NCBI GenBank assembly: GCA_036362985.1
Contig: JAYGXS010000006.1
Location: forward strand, 7,962,126-8,026,125
From: Ligula intestinalis
Taxonomy: Eukaryota; Platyhelminthes; Cestoda; Diphyllobothriidea; Diphyllobothriidae
DNA: 64,000 bases
Direction: 5' to 3'
Part shown: positions 21,248 to 31,642 of the stretch, in pieces
Layout: each line of letters begins with the position of its first letter
Position numbering within the stretch: the stretch's first letter is position 1
Notes under the pieces: model-generated
What the model was told of the DNA's origin: nothing
The model's database searches: none
The model's input: only the letters and a program-made list of their open reading frames with translations
Program-made: the position numbers and the translations under genes

Positions 21248-22213
21248 CAGTAGACGTTAAAGATCATGCAATATTTCGACATGTGCGAAAGTCTGATACT
21301 CTGTCGCTAATCGGCATTGACTCAAGTTGTGATACTGATTATCGTGAAGTCTGTTGTAAAGTAAATTCAGTCAGGATTGTATGCGGGCTTTTTAACGAGA
21401 AAATCGCATCGATTGTAACAACTGGCTACTTAAGTAGTATGCCTTTGATCATTGATTTTGACCGCCTTTATAAATTCAAATATATTTTATGGGAAACATG
21501 CACGGAAAAATTATTTCTTGTACATGTTCGATAGAAAATTTTGCCGTCTTTAAATTGAATACTCAGAGGGCAGTTTTCGGTTTTAAAAAAGTTGATAATC
21601 ATGAGCTTTTTACGATTGTGGGGATTAATTTATCATACATCGTATCCGCCAATTTATTAGTGCTGCCTATACTGCATAAAATATGTTCAAAATCTATTTC
21701 AATATTTTATGACATCTATGTGACTTGTTTCTCAAACTGTAGGCGAAAATGTACATTTCCTGAAACAGGATAAACAAAGTGCGTAGTTTATAAACCTTGA
21801 ATTTGAGTGTAGCAGTCAGTAGTTTAGAAAATTAGTCGGCAATTGAACAGCTTTTTAACCGAACGCTACCCTTTTTTGAGTATAATCTTTAAAGAAGGTA
21901 TGATTTTCTATCAAACAAGTACAAGAAATATTTTTTTCGTGCACGTTTTCCATAAAATATATTTGAAGTTGTAAAGGCAGTCAAAATAGATGATAAAAAG
22001 GTATACTGCTTAAGTAGCCACTTTTTACAATAGATACGTTATGTTAGTGGTCTGAACGAAGCTCGTTATAATGCCCGTATTTTGCCATGAATGAAATGAA
22101 TTCAGAATAGACTACATGATAATCAGTATCACAAACTGAGTCAATGCCGATTGGCGAAAGTGTATGAGACTTTCGCATGTGTCGAAATATTGCATGATCT
22201 TTGGCGTCTACTG
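21248..22213. mobile_element. 966-bp terminal-inverted-repeat element flanked by TA
   Basis: The left end reads CAGTAGACGTTAAAGATCAT and the right end is the reverse complement of CAGTAGACGCCAAAGATCAT. Both sides are flanked by TA (21246-21247, 22214-22215). The inverted similarity continues inward for about 350 bp (left to about 21600, right from about 21850) with many substitutions and an indel near the middle of each arm. No transposase frame is visible. TA flanks and CAGT ends fit a non-autonomous Tc1/mariner-type element. Confidence 0.7.
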
Positions 22214-22215
22214 TA

Positions 22216-24039
22216 TACGCATGTATACATTTTTGCTGCAGGTATGGTCAATGTGCCCGTTAGAGCATTTTTATCAAGCAACAGAAGCCTTTGAAAACTC
22301 AATTAAAGCTCTACCGGTCTACAGGAAAAGCCAAAAGGTGTGGCACGTGCGAAATAATGGCGGATATTTTATTCACTGCATTCACACTGGTAAACTTTAA
22401 TCAGGTCAATCCGACTGCAAATAAAACAGTCTATTGACATCAAGGTAGTAGCATCATCAGAGGAATTCACTAGATAAGGTTTGGGAGGTCTACTTAGCCT
22501 CTGACAGACGAGTGTCCAGACGCCTCTGGACAGACTCATGATAGGCGAATACACCACATATGTCGGCCATGCGAGTAGGAGCTGTGAGTGCCGTGGCAGC
22601 ATGGGTAAGCGGCTACGCCTGCAGCGGTTGCCTACGCACTGGTTGCAGAATAGTATGTGCACACCAATGTTTGCCTTTCTGCTTCGAATCGGCTCCTGAC
22701 ATCAGTAGCGCGAAGGATGAATGTGCCACAGATATAATAATTTACTCCTGCATATAAAAGTGTGTGTAATAAAGTATGAAGGCGACGAGTCCACCCCTGG
22801 GACTATCGATGCGTTGGATTCGGCCTCTGGCGCCGTAAATGGGTCCATAGTTTTAGGATAGGAAATAAAATTTACGCATTTCCAGCGTTTCACGATTTAC
22901 TAATCCTGTGTTAGGTCTCGGCTGCGGGCGTTGACCGCATTCAACATAATGAGCAGATAAGAAGTATGTTCACCGGCCCCTAGACTTTTCGCGGGACTGG
23001 TTTTGTGATTTTGCAATCTTTTTTGCACAGAAAATAAACGTCAGGATTCAATTGCAGGATGTGGGCAATGATAAGGCAATCGGTTTTCGTCCCCCGCAGC
23101 TCAATGGTTCGCCCTCCGCGAATTCGCGATCTGCGTAATTGCAAGACCAATTGCGGCATGGAATCTGATAAAGCACACCGCACCATCGTTGACATGTGGA
23201 TTTACTGTTTGCCTATCAGACATTGCGTGTTGAGGATCAGGCTGCGTGATGCCGTTTCGAGACAGGGTAAAACGCGCTGGGAAACAGCAGGGCCTTCAAT
23301 TATTATTTTCTCCCTAATCTGTGAGAGCACACACTTGATAAACACGCTAATTAGCTGAGAGATTGAGTGCCTTTATCAACCTCAAATACACATCTGTTCC
23401 CAGCTGGGGTGGGTATTTATTCATCCAGTCGCATATGGTTAAGATCGCCTGGAAAAAATGAAAGTTCTGCTAAAGGTAGCCTCTCCTCGTACATAAATCA
23501 TTATGATAGCAATTTTCGCTAATTTAAGCTACACCGTCTTTACACAATAACTCTCCGTATGATCACAACCCATTTCTGGTGGAGTTTTGCTGATTGTCAG
23601 GAGCTAGGAAATTGCCCTACAATGGAACAGAAACTTAATTTGATATCGTCAACTCTAGCAGAGTTTCACTTTAAATCCTGCCGAACCATTTTAGGCCGGA
23701 AAATTCTTCACACTCATTCGATGTCTATGCATTATTTATGCAGTAATTTAATAAGCCTGAAGTGGGTCGTGCCTAGCCGACTAGCTCGCGTCGAAGTGCA
23801 CTTTCCTAAAGGCTCGCCGAATCGGTTTTTCGACGTCTCGATCAGCCAATCACAGTTCCCGCATCTACGCGGTTTGGGCCAAGCGACGAATAGCAAGCTT
23901 GCACGCGTTCCCGACGCAAGCTGCTTCTTTGCCCAAGAAATCCAGGCCGACCTAGTCAATGGACGTGCCCTCACTCTCTGTCTTTTGGCCTGATTGCTGC
24001 TAAGACCTCACTTGGGACCTGGTCAATCTCCCGAATGGT
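22216..24039. other. No gene recognised
   Basis: Short frames at 22164-22400, 22369-22662 and 23559-23993 show no known domain. CTGCAG followed by a short open stretch near 22235-22395 could be a host exon, but no donor or homology supports it. Confidence 0.35.
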
Positions 24040-24220
24040 CGTGTCTCCCAAGTCAAACTTCCTTAATTCATTCTCCTTTCCTTTGTGTGCACAATATACT
24101 CTTCCCTCTACACTTGCCTTTACCGACTTCTCTTCTGCACTAAGTACCCATGTTCTGAAGTTCGCAGCTGCTGGGTTGAATTAACTTAACCCCCTGCAAT
24201 AACCCCTTTTTATGTTGACT
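24040..24220. repeat. Dispersed repeat, copy 2 (pair with 8590-8800)
   Basis: It shares TTGTGTGCACAATATACT, TACCGACTTCTCTTCTGCAC, CACTAAGTA, and ACTTAACCCCCTGCAATAA with the block at 8590-8800, in the same order and strand. Confidence 0.5.
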
Positions 24221-24454
24221 GTGAAAATGAATTAAATGTAGCCTTTCTAGAGTAGCCTAAATTTTGTTAATCTGTGACCCCTAAAAATATGGAAAAACTG
24301 GGCTTTAAACCGATGCAAAAATTCACTTCGCTCATGGTTGTCTTTTAGATAGACCATCCGAACCATTTGTGTAGCGAGTTGAGAAGCAATCTTTTTTTCA
24401 ATATATATATATATATGAGAAGGTAAGGCGATCACGGGAACCAAAGGTTTATCG

Positions 24455-24492
24455 TCCTGACGTTTCGGAATCATACAAGCTTCCATTGTCAA
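24455..24492 (-). ncRNA. Hammerhead-like motif downstream of the open Penelope-like ORF
   Basis: On the minus strand GGAAGC, a loop TTGTAT and GATTCC make a stem II with one mismatch. GAAA follows (24463-24466 on +) and then CGTC AGG. The first box reads TTGACAA, two changes from CUGANGA. It lies about 70 bp after the ORF stop, the position expected for the element's 3' terminal repeat. Confidence 0.5.
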
Positions 24493-24563
24493 AGGTAATA
24501 GTCACACGAATTGTCACAGTATTTAAGGGTAACATCAGCTAGGCAGGCCAATGACTGTTGTTG

Positions 24564-27125
24564 TCATGCGTCCGTGGGCTCGTCTCGGTAGGAGGGGGGG
24601 GAGGGAGTGGGGGGCGTCGGGGTGATGACGGTCATTGATCGGGTTGTCATGGTCCGTTGGTAGGGTTCTCCCGTCCTCCTGCTGTGTTGACAACTTTCCG
24701 CCAGCGTGTGAACGGTGGTTGCCATGTCCGTGTTCACGTGTCGGCTGCTGCCGGGCTGGTGATCATCGCTGTCTGGTCCCAGCGTGTGTTTGTGTTTGTC
24801 TGCATTGTTCTTCTTGTCATGCGGCCGTGGGCTCGTCTCCGTGGGAGGTGGTGGTGGTGGCGTCGGGGTGATAATGGTCATTGATCGGGTTACCATGGCC
24901 CGTTGGTTGGGTTCACCCGTCGTCCTGCTGTGTTGACTGCCTCCTGCAAAAGTGCGAACGCCTGTTGCCAGGTCCATGCTCCCGTCTCGGTTGCTGCCGG
25001 GCTGGCGATCATCCTCGCTGTGGTCTGGTCTCAGCGCGTGCTCGCGTTCGTCTGCGTTCACATCATGTTGCTGATCCCGCGGGCCTGTAGACGACACGGC
25101 TTGCCTTCCGTTTGCAACTGCATCTGGCGGTCGTTTACGCTCGTGTGTGGTTGGCGCGTCTGGCCGGCGTTCCCTTCCGTGGTCGTGTTGCTTATACTTA
25201 AGCCGTAAAGCTTGGTAGGCTGCCGGCAGCGTCACACAGCGGTTGATAGAATTTGATGTGGTATGCCAGGCTTCGAGTGTCTCTCTAGCTGTTTGGTCGC
25301 ATCCTCGTCCCAGGACTTCAGCGTCTTGAAAAGCGAACGTATGATCTGTAGCTGCACAATGTTCTGCCACTAGAGAGCGTTCTTCCTGTCTGCGCACCGC
25401 TCCTTCGTGTTCGTACATGCGGGTCTGCAATCGCTTGCCCGTTTCCCCGACATAGTTCACTTCACAGGAACTACATTTGATCCGATACACGACGTTGGCC
25501 GTTTCACCTCGGGACAGGGGAGCCTTTGGTTTCATTATCAATCGACGGATCGTTGCTTCGGGTCTATGGGCGATGCCGATACCTAATGGTTGCAGGAGTC
25601 GAGCGGCTGCTTCGGACACGTTTGCAATATACGGTAGCGCCCGCCAGACTTTTGGTTGGTTTTCCGTTGGCTTTCTTATTGGCTTGACCCGTCTACTGCG
25701 CTCTATGAAGCTCCGGGGGTATCCGTTGGTAGTGAACATCTGCTGTAGATAGCGGAGTTCGGCCACTTTGTCGGCTCTTTCGCAGCAGTGAGTTTCAGCT
25801 CTTTTGTACAGACTTCGTACACAGCTGCGTTTGTGAGACAATGGGTGGTTGCTTTGGTAGTTCAGTATCTGACGCGTGTTGGTGGCTTTCCTGTAAACCG
25901 TCGTCTTTAGGTTCCCGTCAGACTTGCGATGAACCAACACGTCCAGGAATGCCATCTGCCCATCGTTCTCCGCCTCCATTGTAAATTGAATATCCGGAAA
26001 AATTGAGTTGAGGAGGGCATGGAAGTCCGTGACTCTTTCCCGTTTTAGGATGACGAAAGTGTCGTCTACATAACGTGCCCAAAACTTTGGCTTGTGGGTG
26101 GCGAACACTAGTGCTTCTAACCTCTGGAGGACCGCTTCGGCGATGAAACCGGATAGTGGTGATCCCATCGGTGTACCTTTGGTTTGCTCGTACACCGTCC
26201 CTTCGAAGGTAAAGTAGGTTTTGAGGCAGTACTTTACCAACTGCATGAGATGTCCGCGTTGAGGTGTTTTGGCTGCCTCTTTATAGCGTGTGTCAAGTAG
26301 GTTGCTTACCGTTTCAATGGCCAGGCTTTGTGGGATCGTGGTGAACAGTGAGATGACGTCGAAAGATATCATGATTTCATCTGCCTCGAGGTGTAACCCG
26401 GTGAGTCTCTCCAAGAAATCCGTGGCTGATCGGACTGTCGTATCAGAGCCCGAGGTAAGGGGATTCAAGCGGCGAAACATCCATTTTGCTAGGTTAAATG
26501 TGGGTGTGCCTTGCAATGACACGATCGGACGAAGTGGAGTACCCTCTTTGTGAACTTTGGGTAGCCCGTAGAGTCTTACCATCGCTGCATCGTTTGGTTT
26601 GATGGCCAATCGTTCGAATCTGGTCATCGCACCATTGTTCTGCAGCACATTGAGTGTTGAGTTGATTTGCGTTACCAACGTTTTCATTGGGTCACCTTCA
26701 CACTTTTGGTATGCTTGGCGGTCCTCAAGCAGTGTGTTGGCCTTCTGCAGGTATTCAGCCTTGTCAAGTACAACCGTAGAACGCCCTTTATCTGCTGGTA
26801 GTATTATTATTGTCTTGTCAGCCTTCAGCGTCTTCAGGGCATCCTGTTCCGTTCTCGGGATAACCGGGCGGCGTTTGTGCGTCATAAGAAGGGAGGTGAT
26901 CTGTTGCCGAATCAGGTTTTGTGTCTCTGTGGTCTCATGGGTGTGTTTAAGGACCGATTCGATGGCGGCCACCAGGTCAACCAGGTCCGCATCCGAGGTG
27001 TTGAAACCGGCACCGTGTTGAAGCACTCTGATCTGTTCTGGGTTCAGTTCATTGGAGGACAGATTATGGACCAGTTGTTCGTTGTCTTCTTCTGCGAAGG
27101 AGCCTAGTTTGCGAAATTTATCCAT
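24564..27125 (-). CDS. Penelope-like element reverse transcriptase/GIY-YIG endonuclease, uninterrupted
   Basis: The frame is open for 853 codons from the ATG at 27123-27125. Residues about 115-130 hold LPADKGRSTVVLDKAEY, a usual N-terminal motif. RLYGLPKVHKEGTPLRPIVS follows near 183-203, then SFDVISLFTTIP, KGTPMGSPLSGFIAE, and the catalytic ARYVDDTFVIL near 350. FLDVLVHRKSDG and NHPLSHKRSCVRSLYKRAE complete the reverse transcriptase. A linker leads to the GIY-YIG nuclease near 547-630 (VVYRIKCSSCEVNYVGETGK, then EAWHTTSNSINRCV). From about 688 there are two tandem 82-residue repeats rich in Pro, Thr and Arg. It copies element RNA at nicked target DNA. No break is visible, so this copy could be recently active, though its promoter side (27126 onward) shows no clear terminal repeat. 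Confidence 0.93.
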   Translation of the reverse strand: MDKFRKLGSFAEEDNEQLVHNLSSNELNPEQIRVLQHGAGFNTSDADLVDLVAAIESVLKHTHETTETQNLIRQQITSLLMTHKRRPVIPRTEQDALKTLKADKTIIILPADKGRSTVVLDKAEYLQKANTLLEDRQAYQKCEGDPMKTLVTQINSTLNVLQNNGAMTRFERLAIKPNDAAMVRLYGLPKVHKEGTPLRPIVSLQGTPTFNLAKWMFRRLNPLTSGSDTTVRSATDFLERLTGLHLEADEIMISFDVISLFTTIPQSLAIETVSNLLDTRYKEAAKTPQRGHLMQLVKYCLKTYFTFEGTVYEQTKGTPMGSPLSGFIAEAVLQRLEALVFATHKPKFWARYVDDTFVILKRERVTDFHALLNSIFPDIQFTMEAENDGQMAFLDVLVHRKSDGNLKTTVYRKATNTRQILNYQSNHPLSHKRSCVRSLYKRAETHCCERADKVAELRYLQQMFTTNGYPRSFIERSRRVKPIRKPTENQPKVWRALPYIANVSEAAARLLQPLGIGIAHRPEATIRRLIMKPKAPLSRGETANVVYRIKCSSCEVNYVGETGKRLQTRMYEHEGAVRRQEERSLVAEHCAATDHTFAFQDAEVLGRGCDQTARETLEAWHTTSNSINRCVTLPAAYQALRLKYKQHDHGRERRPDAPTTHERKRPPDAVANGRQAVSSTGPRDQQHDVNADEREHALRPDHSEDDRQPGSNRDGSMDLATGVRTFAGGSQHSRTTGEPNQRAMVTRSMTIITPTPPPPPPTETSPRPHDKKNNADKHKHTLGPDSDDHQPGSSRHVNTDMATTVHTLAESCQHSRRTGEPYQRTMTTRSMTVITPTPPTPSPPSYRDEPTDA
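24569..25064 (-). repeat. Tandem 247-bp repeat in the Penelope-like ORF tail
   Basis: Blocks 24569-24818 and 24819-25064 are clearly similar. In protein each unit has an acidic/polar start, a SQHSR-x-TGEP segment, a TRSMT motif (MVTRSMTIITPTP and MTTRSMTVITPTP) and a proline run. No known domain is recognised. The length of each unit is not far from a multiple of three, so the frame is kept. Confidence 0.75.
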
Positions 27126-27639
27126 CAGCTCCCTATCTCGTGTGGATCTCAGTTCTCTGGCTCGTTGGTCGTAGGTTGACGTAGAATGGTGAGAAACATG
27201 CGCAGTTTGGTGTGATGCACGCAGAGATTGCGCCAGATTACCCAGTTTATTTTAAGTCTCAACAGTGTATGTGTTAGACGGTCTGCTGTTGGCCTTAACA
27301 ACTGAAACTCAAAACCCTCAAGTCCAGTTGGAAACCAAATTTCAAACTTCCATACCGCCACCCATAAGCTAACCCCCCCCCACCGGCTTCTAGCCCAACA
27401 CCCCTAAACTTTACCCCATATACTCATTCTAAACTTCACAGCGCCCCAATCCCTATCAGTAACCCTCCAAGAGAATGCAAACTATCATATTAATGACTAC
27501 TCAAATCGTTTCAGTAATCCTTTAATGAGTTGAGGCTCGCTGACGAACGTTCGCCAATCGCTGACGGAACTCACTCGTCCCACTCTGCCTTGAAGCTCAT
27601 TCTCGAACCCCGCCAGCAACTGCGCGGGAGCTAGAAGTG
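27126..27639. other. Upstream region of the Penelope-like ORF
   Basis: No hammerhead-like repeat or coding frame was found. A C-rich run is at 27373-27385. The 5' end of the element is not defined. Confidence 0.35.
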
Positions 27640-27740
27640 CAGGCAGATGAACATCGTCGACAAAACCAGGGAGACTGAAATGGCCATTTCAGGCATATTA
27701 GCCGCCGTCACCCCGTCATACCCAACGCCAAGTGGCGCGG
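27640..27740 (-). repeat. SINE copy
   Basis: On the minus strand it shows GTTGGGTATGACGGGGTGAC, GGCTAATATGCCTGAAATGG and CCATTTCAGTCTCCCTGGTT, matching the family core. The tRNA-like head is not evident. Confidence 0.6.
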
Positions 27741-27789
27741 TTATAGGAGTTAAGGCTAAGATAGTTTATCAGAAATGTGTTAAGGCTAC

Positions 27790-27990
27790 TAAGGTTTAAC
27801 CCTAACGACTGCGATCTTTCAGGCCCGGTTCCTTAGGAAATAAGAAAAGACTTGGAAAGCCAGAGGAGTAGGATCAGAGTTTGTATTCTGTACAGAATAA
27901 ATAGGAGAATAGTTAGCAGAAGGGTTGACTCGATCTGGCATGCATTCGACCGTGAGAGCCGTGTGAGAGAGGAGCGGCGGCGCGTCTGCA
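27790..27990 (+). repeat. Dispersed block, copy 1 (pair with 51755-51960)
   Basis: Shared features are AGGCCCGGTTCCTTAG, TTGTATTCTGTACAGAATAA, GCAGAAGGGTTG/ACAGAAGGGTTG and a GAGAG-rich end leading to GCGTC. The orientation is the same. It may be part of an LTR or of an unknown element; no coding part was seen. Confidence 0.55.
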
Positions 27991-29171
27991 GAATGCCAAG
28001 TTAGTCTAGAGTCAGTCATCGGGGCGGCTGCCAAATCCTCGCTCAGTCTCGTGGCCTCTATGGTGATTGGTTGGACCGCACGAAGGTAGACACTGGCATG
28101 GGTGGTGAGTGACTCATGCGCCAGTTTGCGTCCGGTCGGAGGCAGGCAAAAAATTAGATTCGGGCCAGGGCCTGCTCTGGGTGACCTTGTCTGTGACTTC
28201 AAGAGTTAGGTGGGTGTTGGGCAGCAGTGACCACTGCAAATTCACTGGATTGACACGCAGTCGGATAAGGGATGCGCCTAGGCGCCGACTCACGCCGTGC
28301 CAGAAATATGTGCTCGTCCCCCCCCCATAGCTGCCCGCGTTCATGGTTGACATCACCGCCACTGGTCCAAGGTGCCTTTGCTTGCGTACGCGCGAACGAC
28401 AGTTTTCACTATCACGTGATGCTAATCTATATTTGTCTTTTCACCGATTGGCCGCAGCCGGACAAAGTCTGGAATAGATGCACTTCAGCTGTCCTTTACC
28501 TAGTGAGTTGGCTTGTAGCAAGGACTTGCTTAGCGCCGTTTTCACCCAAAGGATCCCTATTCTGAGTGCACCTGAACTCGCGGCTGCTAGCAAATTCGCG
28601 AACACTAGCGCCTGCCTGCCTGCCCCGGTTTGTGCAATCACCTTCAAGGCTTGCTCACACAGAAAAAATATTGGCGGATTGGTGAAAAGGAAGCTCATTA
28701 GAAAAGCCGCCAGGCTGAAGTTACTGAAATAACTTGGAATTACGTTGCATTATAGCTAATTTTGCAACACGACTTAACTTTTTTTCATTTATATCAAAAC
28801 GCATTTCAGAATTTCTTCTGACTTTTAATTAGATAGTAAATCTACTGATTGTATATTTGAGGTGGCATCGAGGAAGCAAAGTTATGATATAGAAAAACAC
28901 TTTCCCTGAACCACAGGTCGTTCGTTTTGAGATGTTTCGTCGAAATAACTGCAGAATCCAAAATACTTGCTCATTTGCAAGTTACCCTAACAGTGGTCTC
29001 GGGCCAGATGCTGCTCAATATTCCAAAACTTAATTCCAGGTTTACACACAGTGTAGTTTTAAGCGTGATGTACGATGCCCTGACAGTTTTTTGATGCCCT
29101 GAGGCGTCTTTAAAGGAGAGGCTCATATTAAAATCTCCAGTGCTTAAAAGGTTCTGAACCTATCAGCAGAA
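27991..29171. other. No gene recognised
   Basis: Moderately GC-rich at first, then AT-rich. Several frames of 60-130 codons overlap on both strands without known motifs. Confidence 0.35.
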
Positions 29172-29272
29172 CCCCTTGTTTGAGCACACAGGCAAGCCGA
29201 CATTCAATGTTTTCTGCTGTATATATAAAGGCGACCTTCTAAGCGCCAACCCAGCTGCTCCTTCTGTGATCG
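29172..29272 (+). promoter_or_regulatory. TATA-containing repeat, copy 1
   Basis: GAGCACACAGGCAAGCCGAC is followed by TATATATAAAGGCGACCTTC. The block recurs 770 bp downstream with its TATA box conserved. It has the look of a duplicated core promoter; no start codon with a splice donor follows this copy. Confidence 0.35.
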
Positions 29273-29942
29273 TATTAGTCTGGCATCCAATCTCTCATTT
29301 ACTTTTCAAATTGAAGACCTCTTTATTAAAATTCACAAACTTACTTATTATATCCGCTCTTTGCGTTCCTATCACACACCACAGGCCCTAATCGGGCAAT
29401 TTATAGATGCCAGCATTCCCCCCTTTCTCATCCGTCACTACGCTCCAGTTATTTTTATAGCTTGACTTAAAAAAGCCCTGATAATTTTTAGACGTATTCT
29501 CCAATTGCTCTCTTCAGCTGCCAGTTTTTCCGATCGTTTTTTATCTGGCATTATAATACAGCGGTATTTTAAAACGGTCAAGTAATTTGCTGATCGCATC
29601 CTTAGTAAGATCAATCACCCTCCCTACTTTGAACTAATGGCAGCAAAGTCTACTCATACTATGCGCCAAAGCTTCCATCATATGTTTTGCCGTACATCGG
29701 CATTTCAGCACTCCCGAATTCCATTCCTGGCACGCTAGCTAACGTGTGAAGACAAGGAGATTCAGAAGTAAAAAGCCTACGTGTCTGTATCACAGATCTG
29801 GATATCGTGTAAACCTTTTAACTTTGAATATTCTATGAACTCTTACCTAACCTTCTCCCTCACTCTCCGTGAGTGGAGCGATATTTTCTCAAATAAATTG
29901 ATATTTACCTGCATGATAAAGTATATTTTTATCTCGCCCTGA

Positions 29943-30050
29943 CTCCTTTATCTGAGCGCACAGGTAAGCCGACATTCAGTGTCTTCAAGGGTGTGGGTAT
30001 ATAAAGGCGAACTTCTGAGCGTGCACTGGGTTGCCTCCTCCTGTGATCAT
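29943..30050 (+). promoter_or_regulatory. TATA-containing repeat, copy 2
   Basis: GAGCGCACAGGTAAGCCGAC is followed by GGGTATATAAAGGCGAACTT; the TATA box (TATATAAA) is at 29998-30005. It lies about 115 bp upstream of an ATG that is followed by a consensus 5' splice site. Confidence 0.4.
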
Positions 30051-30120
30051 AAGCGGCATAGTTGTTTTATCTTCTGTGCGACTAAAGCTGCTATTTTCAG
30101 CACAGGCACATACGGAACGC

Positions 30121-30145
30121 ATGAGAGTGACTAATGGTCTTCCAG
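30121..30145 (+). CDS. Candidate tiny first coding exon
   Basis: ATG at 30121 opens eight codons plus one base (MRVTNGLP) and is followed by GGTAAGTTC, a strong 5' splice site starting at 30146. With the TATA box 115 bp upstream this could be the first exon of a gene. No second exon was found, and the element-rich surroundings make it uncertain. Confidence 0.2.
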
Positions 30146-30204
30146 GTAAGTTCTCTTCCAGCTTTTAATAGAACAATTTTGACGCAGACGCTCATTTGAA
30201 AAGC

Positions 30205-30854
30205 GCACACACTCACACACACACACGACAGCTCCCCCGTCGATTTCGACGATGAGCACCACGTGCTCTAACAAGCCGCAGCAAACGATGAAGCAAGCCG
30301 CAGCATACACAAAGGCAAGCTGGGCAAGCAACAGGAAAGCGACAGCAAGCGGGAGCAACGCAGAGAACTGGCACGAGAGAAAAGCAGGAGTGTAGGCAGA
30401 CTCGCGCAGTATCAAACCACTCGCTCACCACTCCCACCTCCGTATCCGGTGTAAAGACAAAGTCAATAAGACCGGGGATGAGGGAGGGTGTAGATGGCTG
30501 GCGCGATAAACACTCAGCACGCGCACACTTGACACAGCCATCTCGCTAGGTATGCTCCCGGCTGCGCGGGAGCGCCATAAAGGCCACATTAAGAGGGAGC
30601 CATTGCAGCTTGACTCTTAGTCCTCCCTCTCCTCCCGTACGCACACATAGACACACGCGTACAGTAGGAGCAGCTACGTGGGGGCCCGAGTTTTCCCGTC
30701 AGTTGGCAGACCCTCCCAGCCACGGCTTTTAGCGCACCGTGATAGATTCAGACGCATTCACATTTATTATAGTGAGGGAAGAATCGCGCCGAGGTCGACC
30801 TCACTCTCTCCCCCACCGCATAGTGACCGCCTAGCTTTTCGGGCACCTGCAGTG
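30205..30854. repeat. 650-bp direct repeat, copy 1
   Basis: It matches 36783-37428 along its whole length with about one change in ten. Landmarks shared are GTCGATTTCGACGATG, CTCTAACAAGCCGCAGCAAA, TGGCGCGATAAACACTCAGC, CCATCTCGCTAGGTATGCTC and GAGGTCGACCTCACTCTC. Both copies begin beside a CA microsatellite. Between them lie the finger-bearing LINE and the gap. Confidence 0.85.
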
Positions 30855-31169
30855 GGGCCTGAAACCCAGTGGAAGCGCGAGCACAGTCACCAACAGGGAA
30901 TCAGAAGTGAGAGAAAGCGCCAGCGCCTTCCAGGCCGCAGGGACCGTGGTTGGCTGAAGACTGGCATTGCATGTGCATACAGACCATTGGATCTTAGAAG
31001 GGTGAGAGCAGCCCTGCATGAAGCCTAGGCCAACACCCTCCTGAGAGGGGTAACCAGTCAGTCAACGACTGAAAGGCACTACCCATGCTCCGTTGCCGGT
31101 CGGCGTCCGTGGGCGAGGCTGAAAGGAGAGCAAGAGACAATTGGTTAACTTTGCAATTGTGGATGTGCA

Positions 31170-31360
31170 GAAGATGAAGAGTTGAAGGAAGATGAAGTAG
31201 AAGAAAAAAGAAGACAAAGGAAAAGGAGGAGGAGGGGAAAGAACGAAGGGGAAAAAATAGGAAAAGGGATCGAAAGAAAAATAAATTGAAGGAGGGAAAT
31301 AGGGAGAGACGGCGAGGGGGGAACGCAGACGGGCCGAGAGAGAGGGGAGGAAATCAAGTA
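31170..31360 (+). other. Purine tract of about 190 bp
   Basis: The + strand is nearly all A and G here, mostly AAG and GGA units. It lies just beyond the 3' end of the LINE coding region. Such a tract may form unusual DNA structure. Confidence 0.8.
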
Positions 31361-31642
31361 TAGAACGAAACAATGTGAGCAAAATCTCAACTTACCTTGC
31401 AGCAGAAAATCTTCAGTAGCTACTAAGGCTGTCGTTTGTGCTAAAGACAGAACTGTAGGTGCCGATATTGTGAGTACGATAGCGGTAATGGAGCGAGTGA
31501 TATGACTACAGGAGCTATTATGGGGCAGTAAGGCAATACAGTATTCGACAAATTCAGCAAGAGCGGCCTCCACTTACCTGAGGGAGGAGGCACTCACCTG
31601 TGCTCCCGACAAACTTGACGACGCAATCGTGACGCGAGGCGA

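Noticed and set aside
26599..27021. A 140-codon frame on the + strand
   Set aside because: It is the antisense shadow of the Penelope-like ORF and has no motif of its own.
28114..28362. Overlapping frames of 70-130 codons on both strands
   Set aside because: No motif, no splice signals in agreement and no similarity to anything recognised.
31145..31573. A 142-codon minus frame rich in Ser, Pro and Phe
   Set aside because: Its composition comes from the pyrimidine strand of the purine tract; no domain is visible.
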